In this document: one piece after another, positions 10,628 through 18,870 of the stretch
Layout of the letters: each line of letters begins with the position of its first letter
Numbering within the stretch: position 1 is the stretch's first letter
Virus record (IMG/VR): IMGVR_UViG_3300022072_000169
Span: 1 to 21,097 of that record
Length of the DNA stretch: 21,097 bases
Direction: 5' to 3' (one strand)
DNA from: a virus
The notes under the pieces: generated by a model
Told to the model about the DNA's origin: nothing
What the model saw: only the letters and a program-made list of their open reading frames with translations
Databases searched by the model: none
Translations under genes and position numbers: made by a program

Positions 10628-11131
10628 ATGATTAAGTTTCCGCGAACCACTATAGCCGCATTATCCCTAAGCGCTTCCGGCCTTATTGCGCTGGTAATGA
10701 GCGAAGGGTATAGCGATAAGGCGATTATTCCGGTGCCTGGTGATGTTCCTACAATCGGTTTCGGCTCGACTCGCAATGTGCGCATGGGTGAGACAACCAA
10801 TCCTATTGCGGCATTAGCAAGAGCTGGGCGCGAAATCAATCAGGACTACGAGGCTGTGCTAAAGCGCTGCGTTACTGCTCCGCTGTATCAGCATGAATAT
10901 GATGTTTACGTCGATATGGCATACAACGTTGGCGCCCATAAATTTTGTAGCTCAACCATTGTTCGCCGCGTCAATTCTGGTGACTATGAGGGGGCATGCG
11001 AAGCAATCCTTATGTGGAAAAAATACAAGGGGCTTGATTGCTCGCTTGCAGTGAATTCGAGAATCTGCGGCGGCATATGGACTCGTCGCCTAAAAGCTAA
11101 GGCTGAATGTCTAGGGGGTGCGCATGATTGA
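10628..11131 (+). CDS. Endolysin, lysozyme family GH24 with SAR signal
   Basis: A 167-residue protein, 3 nt after the holin stop. Residues 1-24 (MIKFPRTTIAALSLSASGLI, then ALVM) are a weakly hydrophobic Ala/Ser/Gly-rich signal-anchor-release segment. The catalytic Glu is E26 in SEGYSDKAIIPVPGDVPTIG, with D39 and T42 as the likely other active residues of the GH24 type (E...D...T). A later motif, VDMAYNVGAHKFCSSTIVRR, is the family's lysozyme core. It cleaves the peptidoglycan glycan chain in the periplasm after release from the membrane. Cysteines (C76, C107, C138, C147, C161) may control activity. The order holin, endolysin, spanins is standard. Confidence 0.85.
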   Translation: MIKFPRTTIAALSLSASGLIALVMSEGYSDKAIIPVPGDVPTIGFGSTRNVRMGETTNPIAALARAGREINQDYEAVLKRCVTAPLYQHEYDVYVDMAYNVGAHKFCSSTIVRRVNSGDYEGACEAILMWKKYKGLDCSLAVNSRICGGIWTRRLKAKAECLGGAHD

Positions 11132-11495
11132 TAGAGTTCTTCCTTCTGTCTTGGGTGTGCTGCTTGTTATCTGTCTCGGTGCATTGGTTTATGTTGGCAT
11201 CGACAATGCCAAGCTAACTATTGATCTGAGTTCAGAAAAGGCAAAGACAGCAAGACAAGAAGCGAGCATCTTCACGCTCAACACTGCAATCAACGAACAG
11301 AATCGCAAGATCGAAGAATTCAAGTGGCAGGAACAGGCCGACATAGATAAATCAAGACAGGCTTTGGCGGAGATAGAGACAGCAGTGCAGGAAGAAGAGC
11401 GGCGAATTTTGGGAATTCGTGGCGCTCAGAAAACTCCTGAGTCTGAGAAATTAGAAGTTATCCGCCAAAAGATGCTTAAGGACGCGCTGCTATGA
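11124..11495 (+). CDS. i-spanin (Rz-like)
   Basis: The ATG at 11124 has AGGGGG 5 nt upstream; GTG at 11118 would overlap that site. A 123-residue protein: a short basic head, a single N-terminal membrane helix (LPSVLGVLLVICLGALVYVG), then a long periplasmic coiled coil (EKAKTARQEASIFTLNTAIN, NRKIEEFKWQEQADIDKSRQ, ALAEIETAVQEEERRI). This is the layout of inner-membrane spanins, which join an outer-membrane lipoprotein partner and fuse the membranes at the end of lysis. It overlaps the endolysin stop by 8 nt and the next gene by 4 nt. Confidence 0.75.
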   Translation: MIDRVLPSVLGVLLVICLGALVYVGIDNAKLTIDLSSEKAKTARQEASIFTLNTAINEQNRKIEEFKWQEQADIDKSRQALAEIETAVQEEERRILGIRGAQKTPESEKLEVIRQKMLKDALL

Positions 11496-11767
11496 GAAAA
11501 GCAGGAATGTTAGCAGCCTTGACACTGGCAGCTTTCACGCTATGCGCTTGTAGCTCGCCCCCTCCCAAGATCGAAACCGTTTATGTGAATGTCCCAATAG
11601 CCACCAAGTGTATTGAGCGCATTCCGGCTACTCCTGATTTGGAAGTGCCAAAGCTTAAAGGCACCGATTCGCTAGATAAGATTACAGACGCTTACATGAT
11701 TGATCGTCGACTACTGATTAATGATAGGCGCAAGCTTGTTGCGTCTATGACTGGGTGTGTTAAGTGA
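11492..11767 (+). CDS. o-spanin-like lipoprotein (Rz1-like)
   Basis: A 91-residue protein with an ATGA overlap start. MRKAGMLAALTLAAFTLCAC is a lipoprotein signal with lipobox LCAC, giving a mature N-terminal Cys20 followed by SSPPPK. The mature part is short with a proline-containing segment (ERIPATPDLEVPKLKG). It would be the outer-membrane partner of the i-spanin before it. Unlike lambda Rz1, it is not embedded in the i-spanin gene but follows it. The next gene starts with GTG in a GTGA overlap. Confidence 0.7.
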   Translation: MRKAGMLAALTLAAFTLCACSSPPPKIETVYVNVPIATKCIERIPATPDLEVPKLKGTDSLDKITDAYMIDRRLLINDRRKLVASMTGCVK

Positions 11768-12288
11768 GTGATGAACTGAAGGCACTTAAGACCGAGCTGG
11801 CTGAGCTGGCGGCGACATTCAAGGTGCCCGCTAGACTTGAGTTTGCAAAGGGCTTGGCTGCCGGTAAGTCGCAGGAACAGGCCTATAAGGATGCTGGTTA
11901 CAAGAGCAAGAAGCCTGCTGTTGATGCAAGCAAAGCAATAAGCGCTTACCCAACTATTGCCCAATACAAGAATCTCTTCTTAAAAATCGCACAGCTTGAG
12001 TCATTGCCGAGGCAAATAGGCACCCTTGAGCAGAAGCGAAACATGCTTTGGGATATTGCTCGGCGATCTTCTGTATTGAAAGCCGCCCTAAAAGGTAGTG
12101 GTGATGAAGATGGCGAGGGCGCATTAGAGGTGTTTGATGCGACTGCCGCCAAAACAGCTGTTGCCGCTATCGCTGAGCTAAATAAAATGGACGGACACCT
12201 TGCGAGCATTAAGGCTGACAGCAAAGTTACATCAACCATAGGCTTTAGGTTAAATCTTGCAGGAAATTCGCGGGGCAATGAAGAATAA
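11764..12288 (+). CDS. terS: Terminase small subunit
   Basis: A 174-residue protein from GTG in a GTGA overlap. Residues 20-60, KVPARLEFAKGLAAGKSQEQ, then AYKDAGYKSKKPAVDASKAI, are the N-terminal helix-turn-helix of the Terminase_2 family (F-x-x-x-L-A-x-G-x-S-Q-x-x-A-Y-x-x-A-G-Y). It is followed by a helical oligomerisation region (IAQLESLPRQIGTLEQKRNM, LWDIARRSS) and a C-terminal acidic linker. It recognises the packaging site of phage DNA and feeds the large subunit. The ratio of pac or cos packaging cannot be decided here. Confidence 0.8.
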   Translation: MSDELKALKTELAELAATFKVPARLEFAKGLAAGKSQEQAYKDAGYKSKKPAVDASKAISAYPTIAQYKNLFLKIAQLESLPRQIGTLEQKRNMLWDIARRSSVLKAALKGSGDEDGEGALEVFDATAAKTAVAAIAELNKMDGHLASIKADSKVTSTIGFRLNLAGNSRGNEE

Positions 12289-12370
12289 CCGCTACGGTTT
12301 TTGGTTGCGCCCAGATGAATGGCTCTACCACTGCCCAAATATCTTGTGCCTTCAGTTTTTTTGGTTTCAC
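12245..12370 (-). CDS. Possible 41-residue antisense ORF in the TerS-TerL junction, weak
   Basis: On the minus strand a GTG at 12370 has AGGAG 5 nt upstream and opens a 41-codon frame: MKPKKLKAQDIWAVVEPFIW, then AQPKTVAVILHC. It ends at 12245 inside the tail of terS. The same frame is open further upstream (EEKVWKFSITKPGVEV). The composition (Lys/Glu-rich) looks like real protein, and the + strand here is T-rich, unlike the purine-rich genes around it. It may be a small gene, an insertion remnant, or chance. No family recognised. Confidence 0.25.
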   Translation of the reverse strand: MKPKKLKAQDIWAVVEPFIWAQPKTVAVILHCPANFLQDLT

Positions 12371-12523
12371 TTCCACTCCTGGTTTAGTTATAGAAAATTT
12401 CCATACTTTTTCTTCAGGTTTATTAAAGTTGACGGCTCACTGCAAAAAAGAATCAAGTTTCATGCTGTTCTTTTTTGGAAGCCGGAGACGCTGGAGCAAG
12501 CAAGAAAAAGGGAAGAGGCTAAA

Positions 12524-13984
12524 TTGGAATCCACTTTAATTGAGTATGACGCGAGCGAAACGGCAGCTGCGTTTCATACGTCTACTGCGTTTGTTAGGGG
12601 TATTCGTGGCCCTGTAGGTGGCGGTAAAACTGTTGCGTGCTTAATTGAAATACTCTCCAAAGCATCGCAGCAGGCGCCCGACAAAAAGAAGCGGCGTAGG
12701 ACGCGATGGGCCGTTGTTCGTAACACAGCCCCAGAACTAAAGACCACAACAATAAAGAGCTGGCAAGATTGGGTGCCAACTGAAATTTGCCCGATTCGCT
12801 ACGACTCTCCAATCACCGGAAATTTAAAGCTTCCGCTCGATGACGGCACGACGATCTACTGTGAAGTAATTTTCCTTGCGCTTGATATTGAAAAGGATGT
12901 CAAAAAGCTTCTGTCGTTGGAGTTGACTGGCGCATATATAAATGAGGCAAAGGAGATCAGCAAGGCGGTGCTTGACGGTGTTACTCAGCGCGTCGGTCGC
13001 TACCCATCAATGAAGGATGGCGGCGCTACATGGAATGGCGTAATCATGGACACAAACAGTCCAGATGACGATCACTGGTGGTACGAGTTTGAATGCGTTA
13101 ACACCCCCCGTAAGTGGGCGTTCTTCCCGCAGCCAGGGGCACTACTTCTATTGCCCAATGGCAGCTATATCCCAAACCCAAAAGCCGAGAACGTCAAAAA
13201 CCATGTTAAAGGCTACGATTATTGGCTGGATATGCTCGGCGGCAAAGACAAGAACTGGATCAAGGCGTTTGTCTTGAATGAGTTCGCAACGACTCAGGAC
13301 GGTAAGCCGGTTTACGGCGACTACTTCAACGAACAAGTCCATAACTCTGCTAATGAATTCCTGCCCATTAAGGGTTTGCATATTATTGTTTCGTTCGACT
13401 TTGGTCTGACGCCCGCGCTTGTTGTTGGGCAGGTTCAGGCAAGCGGCCAGCTTCGCATTCTGGATGAGGTCACCACTAGCCGAATGGGCTTAGAGGGCTT
13501 CTTAAAGGATTGCGTTAACCCGCTGATGGCGCGCAAGTATCGCGGCTTTGAAATGATTGTTGTCGGTGACCCGAGCGGCGTTAAGGGCTCGGACAATGAC
13601 GAGAAGTCTTGCTTCGATATTCTTAAGGCTCACAAGTACGACGTTATCCCCGCGCCAAGCAATGCGCTTGAGCCGCGACTTGGCGCAGTTACTTGGTGGC
13701 TCTCGCAATTGGTCGGCAAAGGTCAGCCCGGCTTTTCCATTGGCAAGAATTGCACGACGCTGCGCAAGGGCTTTGCTGGCGGCTACAAATTTGAGCGTGT
13801 TCAAGTTGGTGGTGCTGAGGCTCGCTATCGCGACATGCCCTGCAAAAACAAATATTCGCATCCTCATGATGCGCTGCAATACCTCTGCATGATTGCAAGA
13901 CCTGAGCACCTAACAAACGCACTACCCGCAAAACAAACAGATCATTCACCGCGCGTTGTCGCTGACAAAACTACCGGCTACTAA
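12524..13984 (+). CDS. terL: Terminase large subunit
   Basis: The TTG at 12524 is chosen: GGAAGAGG lies 5 nt upstream, and MESTLIEYDASETAAAFHTS is a usual head for this family, giving 486 residues (P22 gp2 has 499). A longer frame opens upstream to 12257, but those 89 residues are aromatic-rich and atypical. Walker A GPVGGGKT (29-36) and the Walker B-like AYINE (137-141) form the packaging ATPase. The nuclease has acidic residues in VSFDFG (D292), VGDPSG (D349) and HPHDAL (D449). It cuts and pumps DNA into the capsid through the portal. The ATPase/nuclease is complete; only the N-terminus is uncertain. Confidence 0.85.
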   Translation: MESTLIEYDASETAAAFHTSTAFVRGIRGPVGGGKTVACLIEILSKASQQAPDKKKRRRTRWAVVRNTAPELKTTTIKSWQDWVPTEICPIRYDSPITGNLKLPLDDGTTIYCEVIFLALDIEKDVKKLLSLELTGAYINEAKEISKAVLDGVTQRVGRYPSMKDGGATWNGVIMDTNSPDDDHWWYEFECVNTPRKWAFFPQPGALLLLPNGSYIPNPKAENVKNHVKGYDYWLDMLGGKDKNWIKAFVLNEFATTQDGKPVYGDYFNEQVHNSANEFLPIKGLHIIVSFDFGLTPALVVGQVQASGQLRILDEVTTSRMGLEGFLKDCVNPLMARKYRGFEMIVVGDPSGVKGSDNDEKSCFDILKAHKYDVIPAPSNALEPRLGAVTWWLSQLVGKGQPGFSIGKNCTTLRKGFAGGYKFERVQVGGAEARYRDMPCKNKYSHPHDALQYLCMIARPEHLTNALPAKQTDHSPRVVADKTTGY

Positions 13985-13987
13985 TAC

Positions 13988-16135
13988 ATGACTCATGAAA
14001 TAGATATTTCTGACGGCGACGAAGCTGAAGGGAAGGGCGAGCGCTTGGCGCTTTTTGGCGCAGGACTCAAGAAAACTGCTGCTGATTTGTGTGCGCAGCG
14101 TAAAACGATTGAGCAGGGCTGGGTTGAAGACCTGTATCAGTATCGCGGTCGCTATCCCGAAGGTACAAAGTTTCCAGAGGGCGGAAGCCAAGTTTTTGTA
14201 AACATCACCAAACCAAAAACAAAGGCTGGTGCTGCGCAGTTAATCGATATGCTGTTTCCTGCTGACGACAAAAATTATGGCGTAAACCCTACACCAAACC
14301 CTGAGCTTGCAGATGCGAGCGACGACGAAACGCCAGTTCATCAAACTGAGCAAGAGGAAATGCGCTTCGCTGATGGCGATAAGGAGCTTGTGAGTAAGGG
14401 CGATCAGGCGCGCATGACTATGGAAAAGGCCGAGGAAGCCGCCAAAAACATGGAGCGCACAATTGAAGACCAGCTGGTCGAGTGCGAATACAACACCCAG
14501 GCGCGCCGCTGTATTTACGATGCGGCCGTATTTGGTACTGGCATTGTGTGTGGTCCTGAGGTTGAGGTGCGTGAAGCAAGATCCTACGCGCAAGGCGACG
14601 ACGGCTACTCGCTCAATGTTGCTCAAAACAAAACACCTGTCGCCTATCACGTTCCGATTTGGGACTTCTTCCCTGACCTAAGCGCAAGCCGAATTCAAGA
14701 GTGTAATCACATATTCCGCCGCTCTTACTTGACCAAAAAGTCACTGAAGAAGATGCGCAAAATTAAAGGCATTCAGCTTGACGGGCTTAAGCGCCTGCTT
14801 GATGAGGTGTCTCCGACCGAAACTCAGAATTTCTCTGAGCATGTTTCTACGCTGCGCGAATTGAGCGGCATTATCGGCATGACTGAAGATAAGCGTTATG
14901 AAGTGTGGCGCTACCATGGACCGATTGAATCAAGCGTTCTGATTGCGGCCGGCGTTATTGAAGAGGACGCCGAGGATATTGAAAGCGAATATGACGGGCA
15001 TGTAATTTTTTGCGGTGACATTGTGCTGAAAGCTGCAATCAATCCCATGGAAACCGAAGACTGGCCTTATTCAGTTTATTGCTGGGACTACGACGACAAC
15101 TGTATTTTTGGTACCGGCATACCGCGCGATATTAAAACCCCGCAAGCAATTCTAAACACCTCAATGCGCATGCTGCTAGACAACAGTAGCAAAGCAGCTG
15201 GGCCGCAGATTGTTAAGCACAGAAAAATTCAAAAGATCGGCGGCGGGAATACGATTGAGCCATGGGGTTTGTGGGAGCTGAGCGACGACAATCTCAAGGT
15301 TTCGGATGCTTTCGGTGTGTTTGAATTCCCAAGCTTTCAGGTCGAAATGACCAACATTTTTAACATGGCGCGTGCATTGATTGATGAGCAGTCTGGCTTG
15401 CCAATGATCCAAGAGGGCGAGCAGGGCCAAGTAACACCAACGCTCGGCGGTATGTCAATGCTGATGAACTCAGCTAACACGGTGCGTCGCTCTCAAGTAA
15501 AGCAGTGGGACGACTATGTGACTTGCCCAATGATCCAGCGCTTCTATGACTGGAACATGCAATTCAATGATGACCCGACAATCAAGGGTGATCTGAAAGT
15601 TTATGCGCGCGGCACCAGTGCACTGCTTGTGAAAGAGCAGCAGGCGCAAACACTAATCACCATGCTCGACAAGTACGGCGGACACCCTGTGCTGTCGCAG
15701 TTCTTCAAGACGCAGGGTCTCGATGCGTTCCGCAAGGCAATGCAGGCCATGCACATTAACCCTGATGACTTGCTCAAGACCAAAGAGCAGTTTGAGGCGG
15801 ATATTGCAGAGGCACAAAAACAAGCTGAAGAGCAGGGCTCGCAAGAAGACCCGCGCATTATTGCTGAGCGTATGCGTGGTGAGGCGAGAATCAAAGAGCT
15901 TGAAATGGAAGCGCAGCTTCGCGAAGCAGAGAACCAGCTTGAATATCAGATTGCACAAATGAAAATGCAGACTGAAATGCTGAAGATTTCAACGCATGAA
16001 AAAATCACGATTGAAACCCTGGCTCAGCGCATGAAAGAGGCTGGCATGAAGCTTGATCTTGATATGTCTAAATTTAAGACTGAGGTTCAAATCAAGCAGG
16101 CCAATGGTGAGGTTGCAAATTATGGCCTCGATTAA
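13988..16135 (+). CDS. Portal protein (P22-like, head-tail connector)
   Basis: A 715-residue protein beginning 3 nt after TerL; no strong ribosome binding site, so coupling is likely. The size and position match the large portals of short-tailed phages (P22 gp1 has 725). The region SQVFVNITKPKTKAGAAQLI, then DMLFPADDKNYGV, is a typical start of the portal core, and a later part GTGIPRDIKTPQAILNTSMR belongs to the conserved wing and stem domain. The C-terminal 130 residues are a charged coiled coil (RGEARIKELEMEAQLREAEN). Twelve copies would form the DNA channel at the capsid vertex. Confidence 0.8.
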   Translation: MTHEIDISDGDEAEGKGERLALFGAGLKKTAADLCAQRKTIEQGWVEDLYQYRGRYPEGTKFPEGGSQVFVNITKPKTKAGAAQLIDMLFPADDKNYGVNPTPNPELADASDDETPVHQTEQEEMRFADGDKELVSKGDQARMTMEKAEEAAKNMERTIEDQLVECEYNTQARRCIYDAAVFGTGIVCGPEVEVREARSYAQGDDGYSLNVAQNKTPVAYHVPIWDFFPDLSASRIQECNHIFRRSYLTKKSLKKMRKIKGIQLDGLKRLLDEVSPTETQNFSEHVSTLRELSGIIGMTEDKRYEVWRYHGPIESSVLIAAGVIEEDAEDIESEYDGHVIFCGDIVLKAAINPMETEDWPYSVYCWDYDDNCIFGTGIPRDIKTPQAILNTSMRMLLDNSSKAAGPQIVKHRKIQKIGGGNTIEPWGLWELSDDNLKVSDAFGVFEFPSFQVEMTNIFNMARALIDEQSGLPMIQEGEQGQVTPTLGGMSMLMNSANTVRRSQVKQWDDYVTCPMIQRFYDWNMQFNDDPTIKGDLKVYARGTSALLVKEQQAQTLITMLDKYGGHPVLSQFFKTQGLDAFRKAMQAMHINPDDLLKTKEQFEADIAEAQKQAEEQGSQEDPRIIAERMRGEARIKELEMEAQLREAENQLEYQIAQMKMQTEMLKISTHEKITIETLAQRMKEAGMKLDLDMSKFKTEVQIKQANGEVANYGLD

Positions 16136-16331
16136 CTTTCATTCTTCCGAGTGGGCCACTGTCTACAATGTCGCTCAAGAAAAAATCCAAGAACATGTTG
16201 CCGCGCTTTGCTCGATTAATTGCCCCCCAGAAAAAACACAAATATTGCGCGGGAGAATAGACGCGCTACGCGAACTCATCGCACAGGATGAGCTGCGCTA
16301 CAAAGAATTCAAGATAAACCCCTTTAGCTAA
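16122..16331 (+). CDS. Small structural-region protein
   Basis: A 69-residue protein; ATG 16122 overlaps the end of the portal gene by 14 nt with GAGG upstream. An upstream frame from 16053 lies inside the portal gene and is rejected. The sequence MASINFHSSEWATVYNVAQE, then KIQEHVAALCSINCPPEKTQ and ILRGRIDALRELIAQDE, is helical. Small proteins of this kind follow the portal in many podoviruses, with no assigned function. Confidence 0.6.
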   Translation: MASINFHSSEWATVYNVAQEKIQEHVAALCSINCPPEKTQILRGRIDALRELIAQDELRYKEFKINPFS

Positions 16332-16387
16332 ATCCACCAACCAACCCACAGCTGCCCTTGCTCACGCGACGGCGGTGAGGATTTTTT

Positions 16388-17290
16388 ATGCCTGTAGAAA
16401 ACCAAGACGAGTTTACCGATCAAGACGCTGATGACGTGTTCGACAAAATGGCGAACACCTTAGATGCTGACAATGAAGATGGTGAGCCCGCTGACCTTGC
16501 TGACGATAACAATGAAGACGAAGACGAATCAGAGCAGGAGCAAGAGGCGAATGCGCCCGAGACTACCGATGCTGATGATGTTTTTGAATTTGACAAGCTA
16601 TTGCCGGCAGCACAAAGAGTATTCCAAGACCTTGAGCATAGAAGCAAAAGCGATTCTGGCCGCGTTAGCTCACTGCAAAAGCAGATTGATGCGCAGGCTC
16701 AGCAATTAGCCGACCTTCAGGCCCAAGGCAAAGGCGACACCAAGGCAGCGCAAAAGCTAGAGGACGACATAGACGCTTCGGAAGCGAAGCTTGATGGCCT
16801 TCTCGAAGACTTGCCCGAGCTTGCTGGTTTCGTTGAGCAATTCAAGTCAATGAAAGCTGAGAACTCAAAACTCCGCAGCGACATTGACGGCGTTCGCAAC
16901 ACCGTGCAAGAGCAGGTTTTGGCTCCGGCACAACAACGTGCAGCACAAGAATCAGAGCAGCGTGAAATTGCAGAGCTGAAAAAAGTTCATCCCGATTATT
17001 TCGAAGTAGCTGCTAGCCCTAAGTTTGATTCGTGGCTGGAAGGCCAGCCGGATTCAATCAAAAAGATAGCTGACTCTAATGACTCGCGTGAAGTTTCTGC
17101 GCTTCTCACATTTTACAAAAATTCAAATCCTTCTCCCTCCGCAACTATCACAAAGAAAAAAGTTCAGCGAAGCATTGATGACCTGACGGTAATACCGCGC
17201 GACGGAAACGCTCGCTCGACTTCCGTTAGCGGCGATCAAGACGCTCTGTTCAATCACTTTGCGGATATGGCGGATAAGGGAAAACTTTAA
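16388..17290 (+). CDS. Putative capsid scaffolding protein
   Basis: A 300-residue protein, GAGG before the ATG. The N-terminal 70 residues are extremely acidic (DNNEDEDESEQEQEANAPET). The middle, SLQKQIDAQAQQLADLQAQG, then AENSKLRSDIDGVRNTVQEQ, is a long coiled coil, and the C-terminus is basic-to-mixed (TKKKVQRSIDDLTVIPRDGN). An acidic coiled-coil protein directly before the major capsid gene is the scaffold in related phages. It would guide assembly of the N4-gp56-like shell and then be lost. Sequence does not show a protease domain. Confidence 0.7.
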   Translation: MPVENQDEFTDQDADDVFDKMANTLDADNEDGEPADLADDNNEDEDESEQEQEANAPETTDADDVFEFDKLLPAAQRVFQDLEHRSKSDSGRVSSLQKQIDAQAQQLADLQAQGKGDTKAAQKLEDDIDASEAKLDGLLEDLPELAGFVEQFKSMKAENSKLRSDIDGVRNTVQEQVLAPAQQRAAQESEQREIAELKKVHPDYFEVAASPKFDSWLEGQPDSIKKIADSNDSREVSALLTFYKNSNPSPSATITKKKVQRSIDDLTVIPRDGNARSTSVSGDQDALFNHFADMADKGKL

Positions 17291-17308
17291 TTTTCCGAGG
17301 TATAAATC

Positions 17309-18310
17309 ATGGCTACTGGCGATACTAAATACGGTGATATTTCACCACGCGTTGGCGTTGCGCTCGACACTGTTGCGCTAAAACATGCTGGCCCCGTCCT
17401 GTGCGTTGCTAAATTCGGACAGCAACGCCCAATTCCTAAAAACAAGGGCCAAACCCTTAAGATGCGCCGCGCGAAGCCTTGGCCCCTGGCTTTAACGCCG
17501 CTGGCTGAGGGCGTTAAGCCGTCGCCCTTGAAGCTTGAGTATGAAGATGTGAATTTTACGCTTCAGCAGTTCGGCTCATACGCGCGCTTCACTGACGTAG
17601 TTGAAGACACGCACGAAGACCCAGTTCTTCAGGATCTGACCATGCTGTCTGGTGAGCAAGCGGCGGAAACGGTTGAGAAAATTGTTATCGGTGCAATCAC
17701 TGGTGGTACAAACGTAATGTTTGCCAACGGCGCCATTCGTACTGCTGTTAATACAAAGCTAACTATCAATGTGCAGCGCAGGTGTACTCGCGCACTGAAG
17801 TTAGCTAAGGGCAAGAAAGTTACAAAAATGCTGTCAGCATCTGTGCGCATTGGTACCAAGCCAATTGAGCGCTCTTACATTTCATTTGCGCACACTGACG
17901 TGGAAGCTGATGTTCGTGCACTCCCAAACTTCAAGACCACGGCTGAGTACGGCACCATGCAAACTCTGTGCGATGAAGAGATCGGTTCGTGTGAAGATGT
18001 TCGCTACATTCTTACGCAAAACATGACGGCTTGGGCGAATGCTGGCGGCGCGCATGGTGGTGTTGTTATGTCCACCGGCGGCACTCTCGCTGACGTTTAC
18101 CCTATTGTTTACATTGCGGACGATGCCTTCGGTGTTACGTCACTTAAGGGTCAGGAGGCCATCAATATGATGGTGCTTAAACCCGGCGCTCCGCGTTCTG
18201 GTGATGAGCTTGGTCAGTGGGGCTCTGTTGGCTGGAAGACTTGGCATGCGTCGGGGATTCTTAACAACACATGGCTTGTTCGTGCGGAGGTTGGCGCAAG
18301 CGTTCTTTAA
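17309..18310 (+). CDS. Major capsid protein, N4-gp56 family
   Basis: A 333-residue protein; GAGGT lies before the ATG. MATGDTKYGDISPRVGVALD is followed by QRPIPKNKGQTLKMRRAKPW and the conserved LKLEYEDVNFTLQQFGSYAR, then FTDVVEDTHEDPVLQDLTML. These, with the YISFAHTDVEADVRALPNFK and ADVYPIVYIADDAFGVTSLK segments, are the hallmarks of the N4-gp56 family of HK97-fold capsid proteins. It forms the icosahedral shell and should be the most highly expressed gene. The gene is followed by a strong terminator, giving a high-level mRNA end. Confidence 0.85.
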   Translation: MATGDTKYGDISPRVGVALDTVALKHAGPVLCVAKFGQQRPIPKNKGQTLKMRRAKPWPLALTPLAEGVKPSPLKLEYEDVNFTLQQFGSYARFTDVVEDTHEDPVLQDLTMLSGEQAAETVEKIVIGAITGGTNVMFANGAIRTAVNTKLTINVQRRCTRALKLAKGKKVTKMLSASVRIGTKPIERSYISFAHTDVEADVRALPNFKTTAEYGTMQTLCDEEIGSCEDVRYILTQNMTAWANAGGAHGGVVMSTGGTLADVYPIVYIADDAFGVTSLKGQEAINMMVLKPGAPRSGDELGQWGSVGWKTWHASGILNNTWLVRAEVGASVL

Positions 18311-18338
18311 TCTTTGGCACTGGGAAGGTGCAGGTATT

Positions 18339-18364
18339 GGGTGACTTCGGTCGCCCTTTTTTTT
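18339..18364 (+). terminator. Strong rho-independent terminator after the capsid gene
   Basis: The 7-bp stem GGGTGAC / GTCGCCC (one G-T pair) has the very stable TTCG loop and eight T. It lies 29 nt after the capsid stop and before the next structural gene. Partial termination would reduce tail gene expression below that of the capsid. Confidence 0.85.
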
Positions 18365-18387
18365 AATCTAAATTTTCGGTAAATACT

Positions 18388-18870
18388 ATGTCCACGATCA
18401 CGACAAATAGCCATCCAAAAACACTCAAGAGCCATCTTGAAGCTGAGCTTGGCGTTAAAGTCCCTGACGGCGCAACAACTGCAGTACAGCTTATTGAGCT
18501 AATACGCTCAAACGGTGGGACAGTAATTGAGGCCGACAAAGACACTGCTGGCGGCGGCGCCAAGGGCGATGATTCTGCGCAAAACAAGAAAAAGGCTGAT
18601 ATTGATGCGCTCTGCAAAACCAAGGTGCGCATGGTTTTAAACGACCGCAAAGATGCGGAAAAGCAACATACGCTTGGCGTGAATGGCGTTTTCACCACAA
18701 TCACTCGCGGTGAAGAGGTTACGGTTCCTTACCCTGTTTATCACGCACTTCTGATTGCAAAGACTACCGTCTATGAGCAAAAAGGCAACGAAATGGTCGA
18801 AAAAGAAATTGCGACTGAGCCGTTGTCGGTTATTAAGTTTGACGTTCAGCCTGGCGAGTACGAAGACTAA
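18388..18870 (+). CDS. Virion-associated protein adjacent to the capsid gene
   Basis: A 160-residue protein with no strong ribosome binding site. The N-terminal third (LKSHLEAELGVKVPDGATTA, VQLIELIRSNGG) is a small helical domain. After a Gly/Lys-rich linker, the C-terminal part KVRMVLNDRKDAEKQHTLGV, then VFTTITRGEEVTVPYPVYHA and LLIAKTTVYEQKG, is beta-rich and of a type found next to N4-gp56 capsid genes in short-tailed phages. It may be a capsid decoration or head-completion protein. The function is inferred from context. Confidence 0.5.
   Translation: MSTITTNSHPKTLKSHLEAELGVKVPDGATTAVQLIELIRSNGGTVIEADKDTAGGGAKGDDSAQNKKKADIDALCKTKVRMVLNDRKDAEKQHTLGVNGVFTTITRGEEVTVPYPVYHALLIAKTTVYEQKGNEMVEKEIATEPLSVIKFDVQPGEYED

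Noticed and set aside
12257-12523. Longer TerL start giving 575 residues
   Set aside because: The added 89 residues are rich in Phe/Trp/Tyr, overlap the TerS end, and exceed family length; TTG 12524 has a strong ribosome binding site and a natural head.
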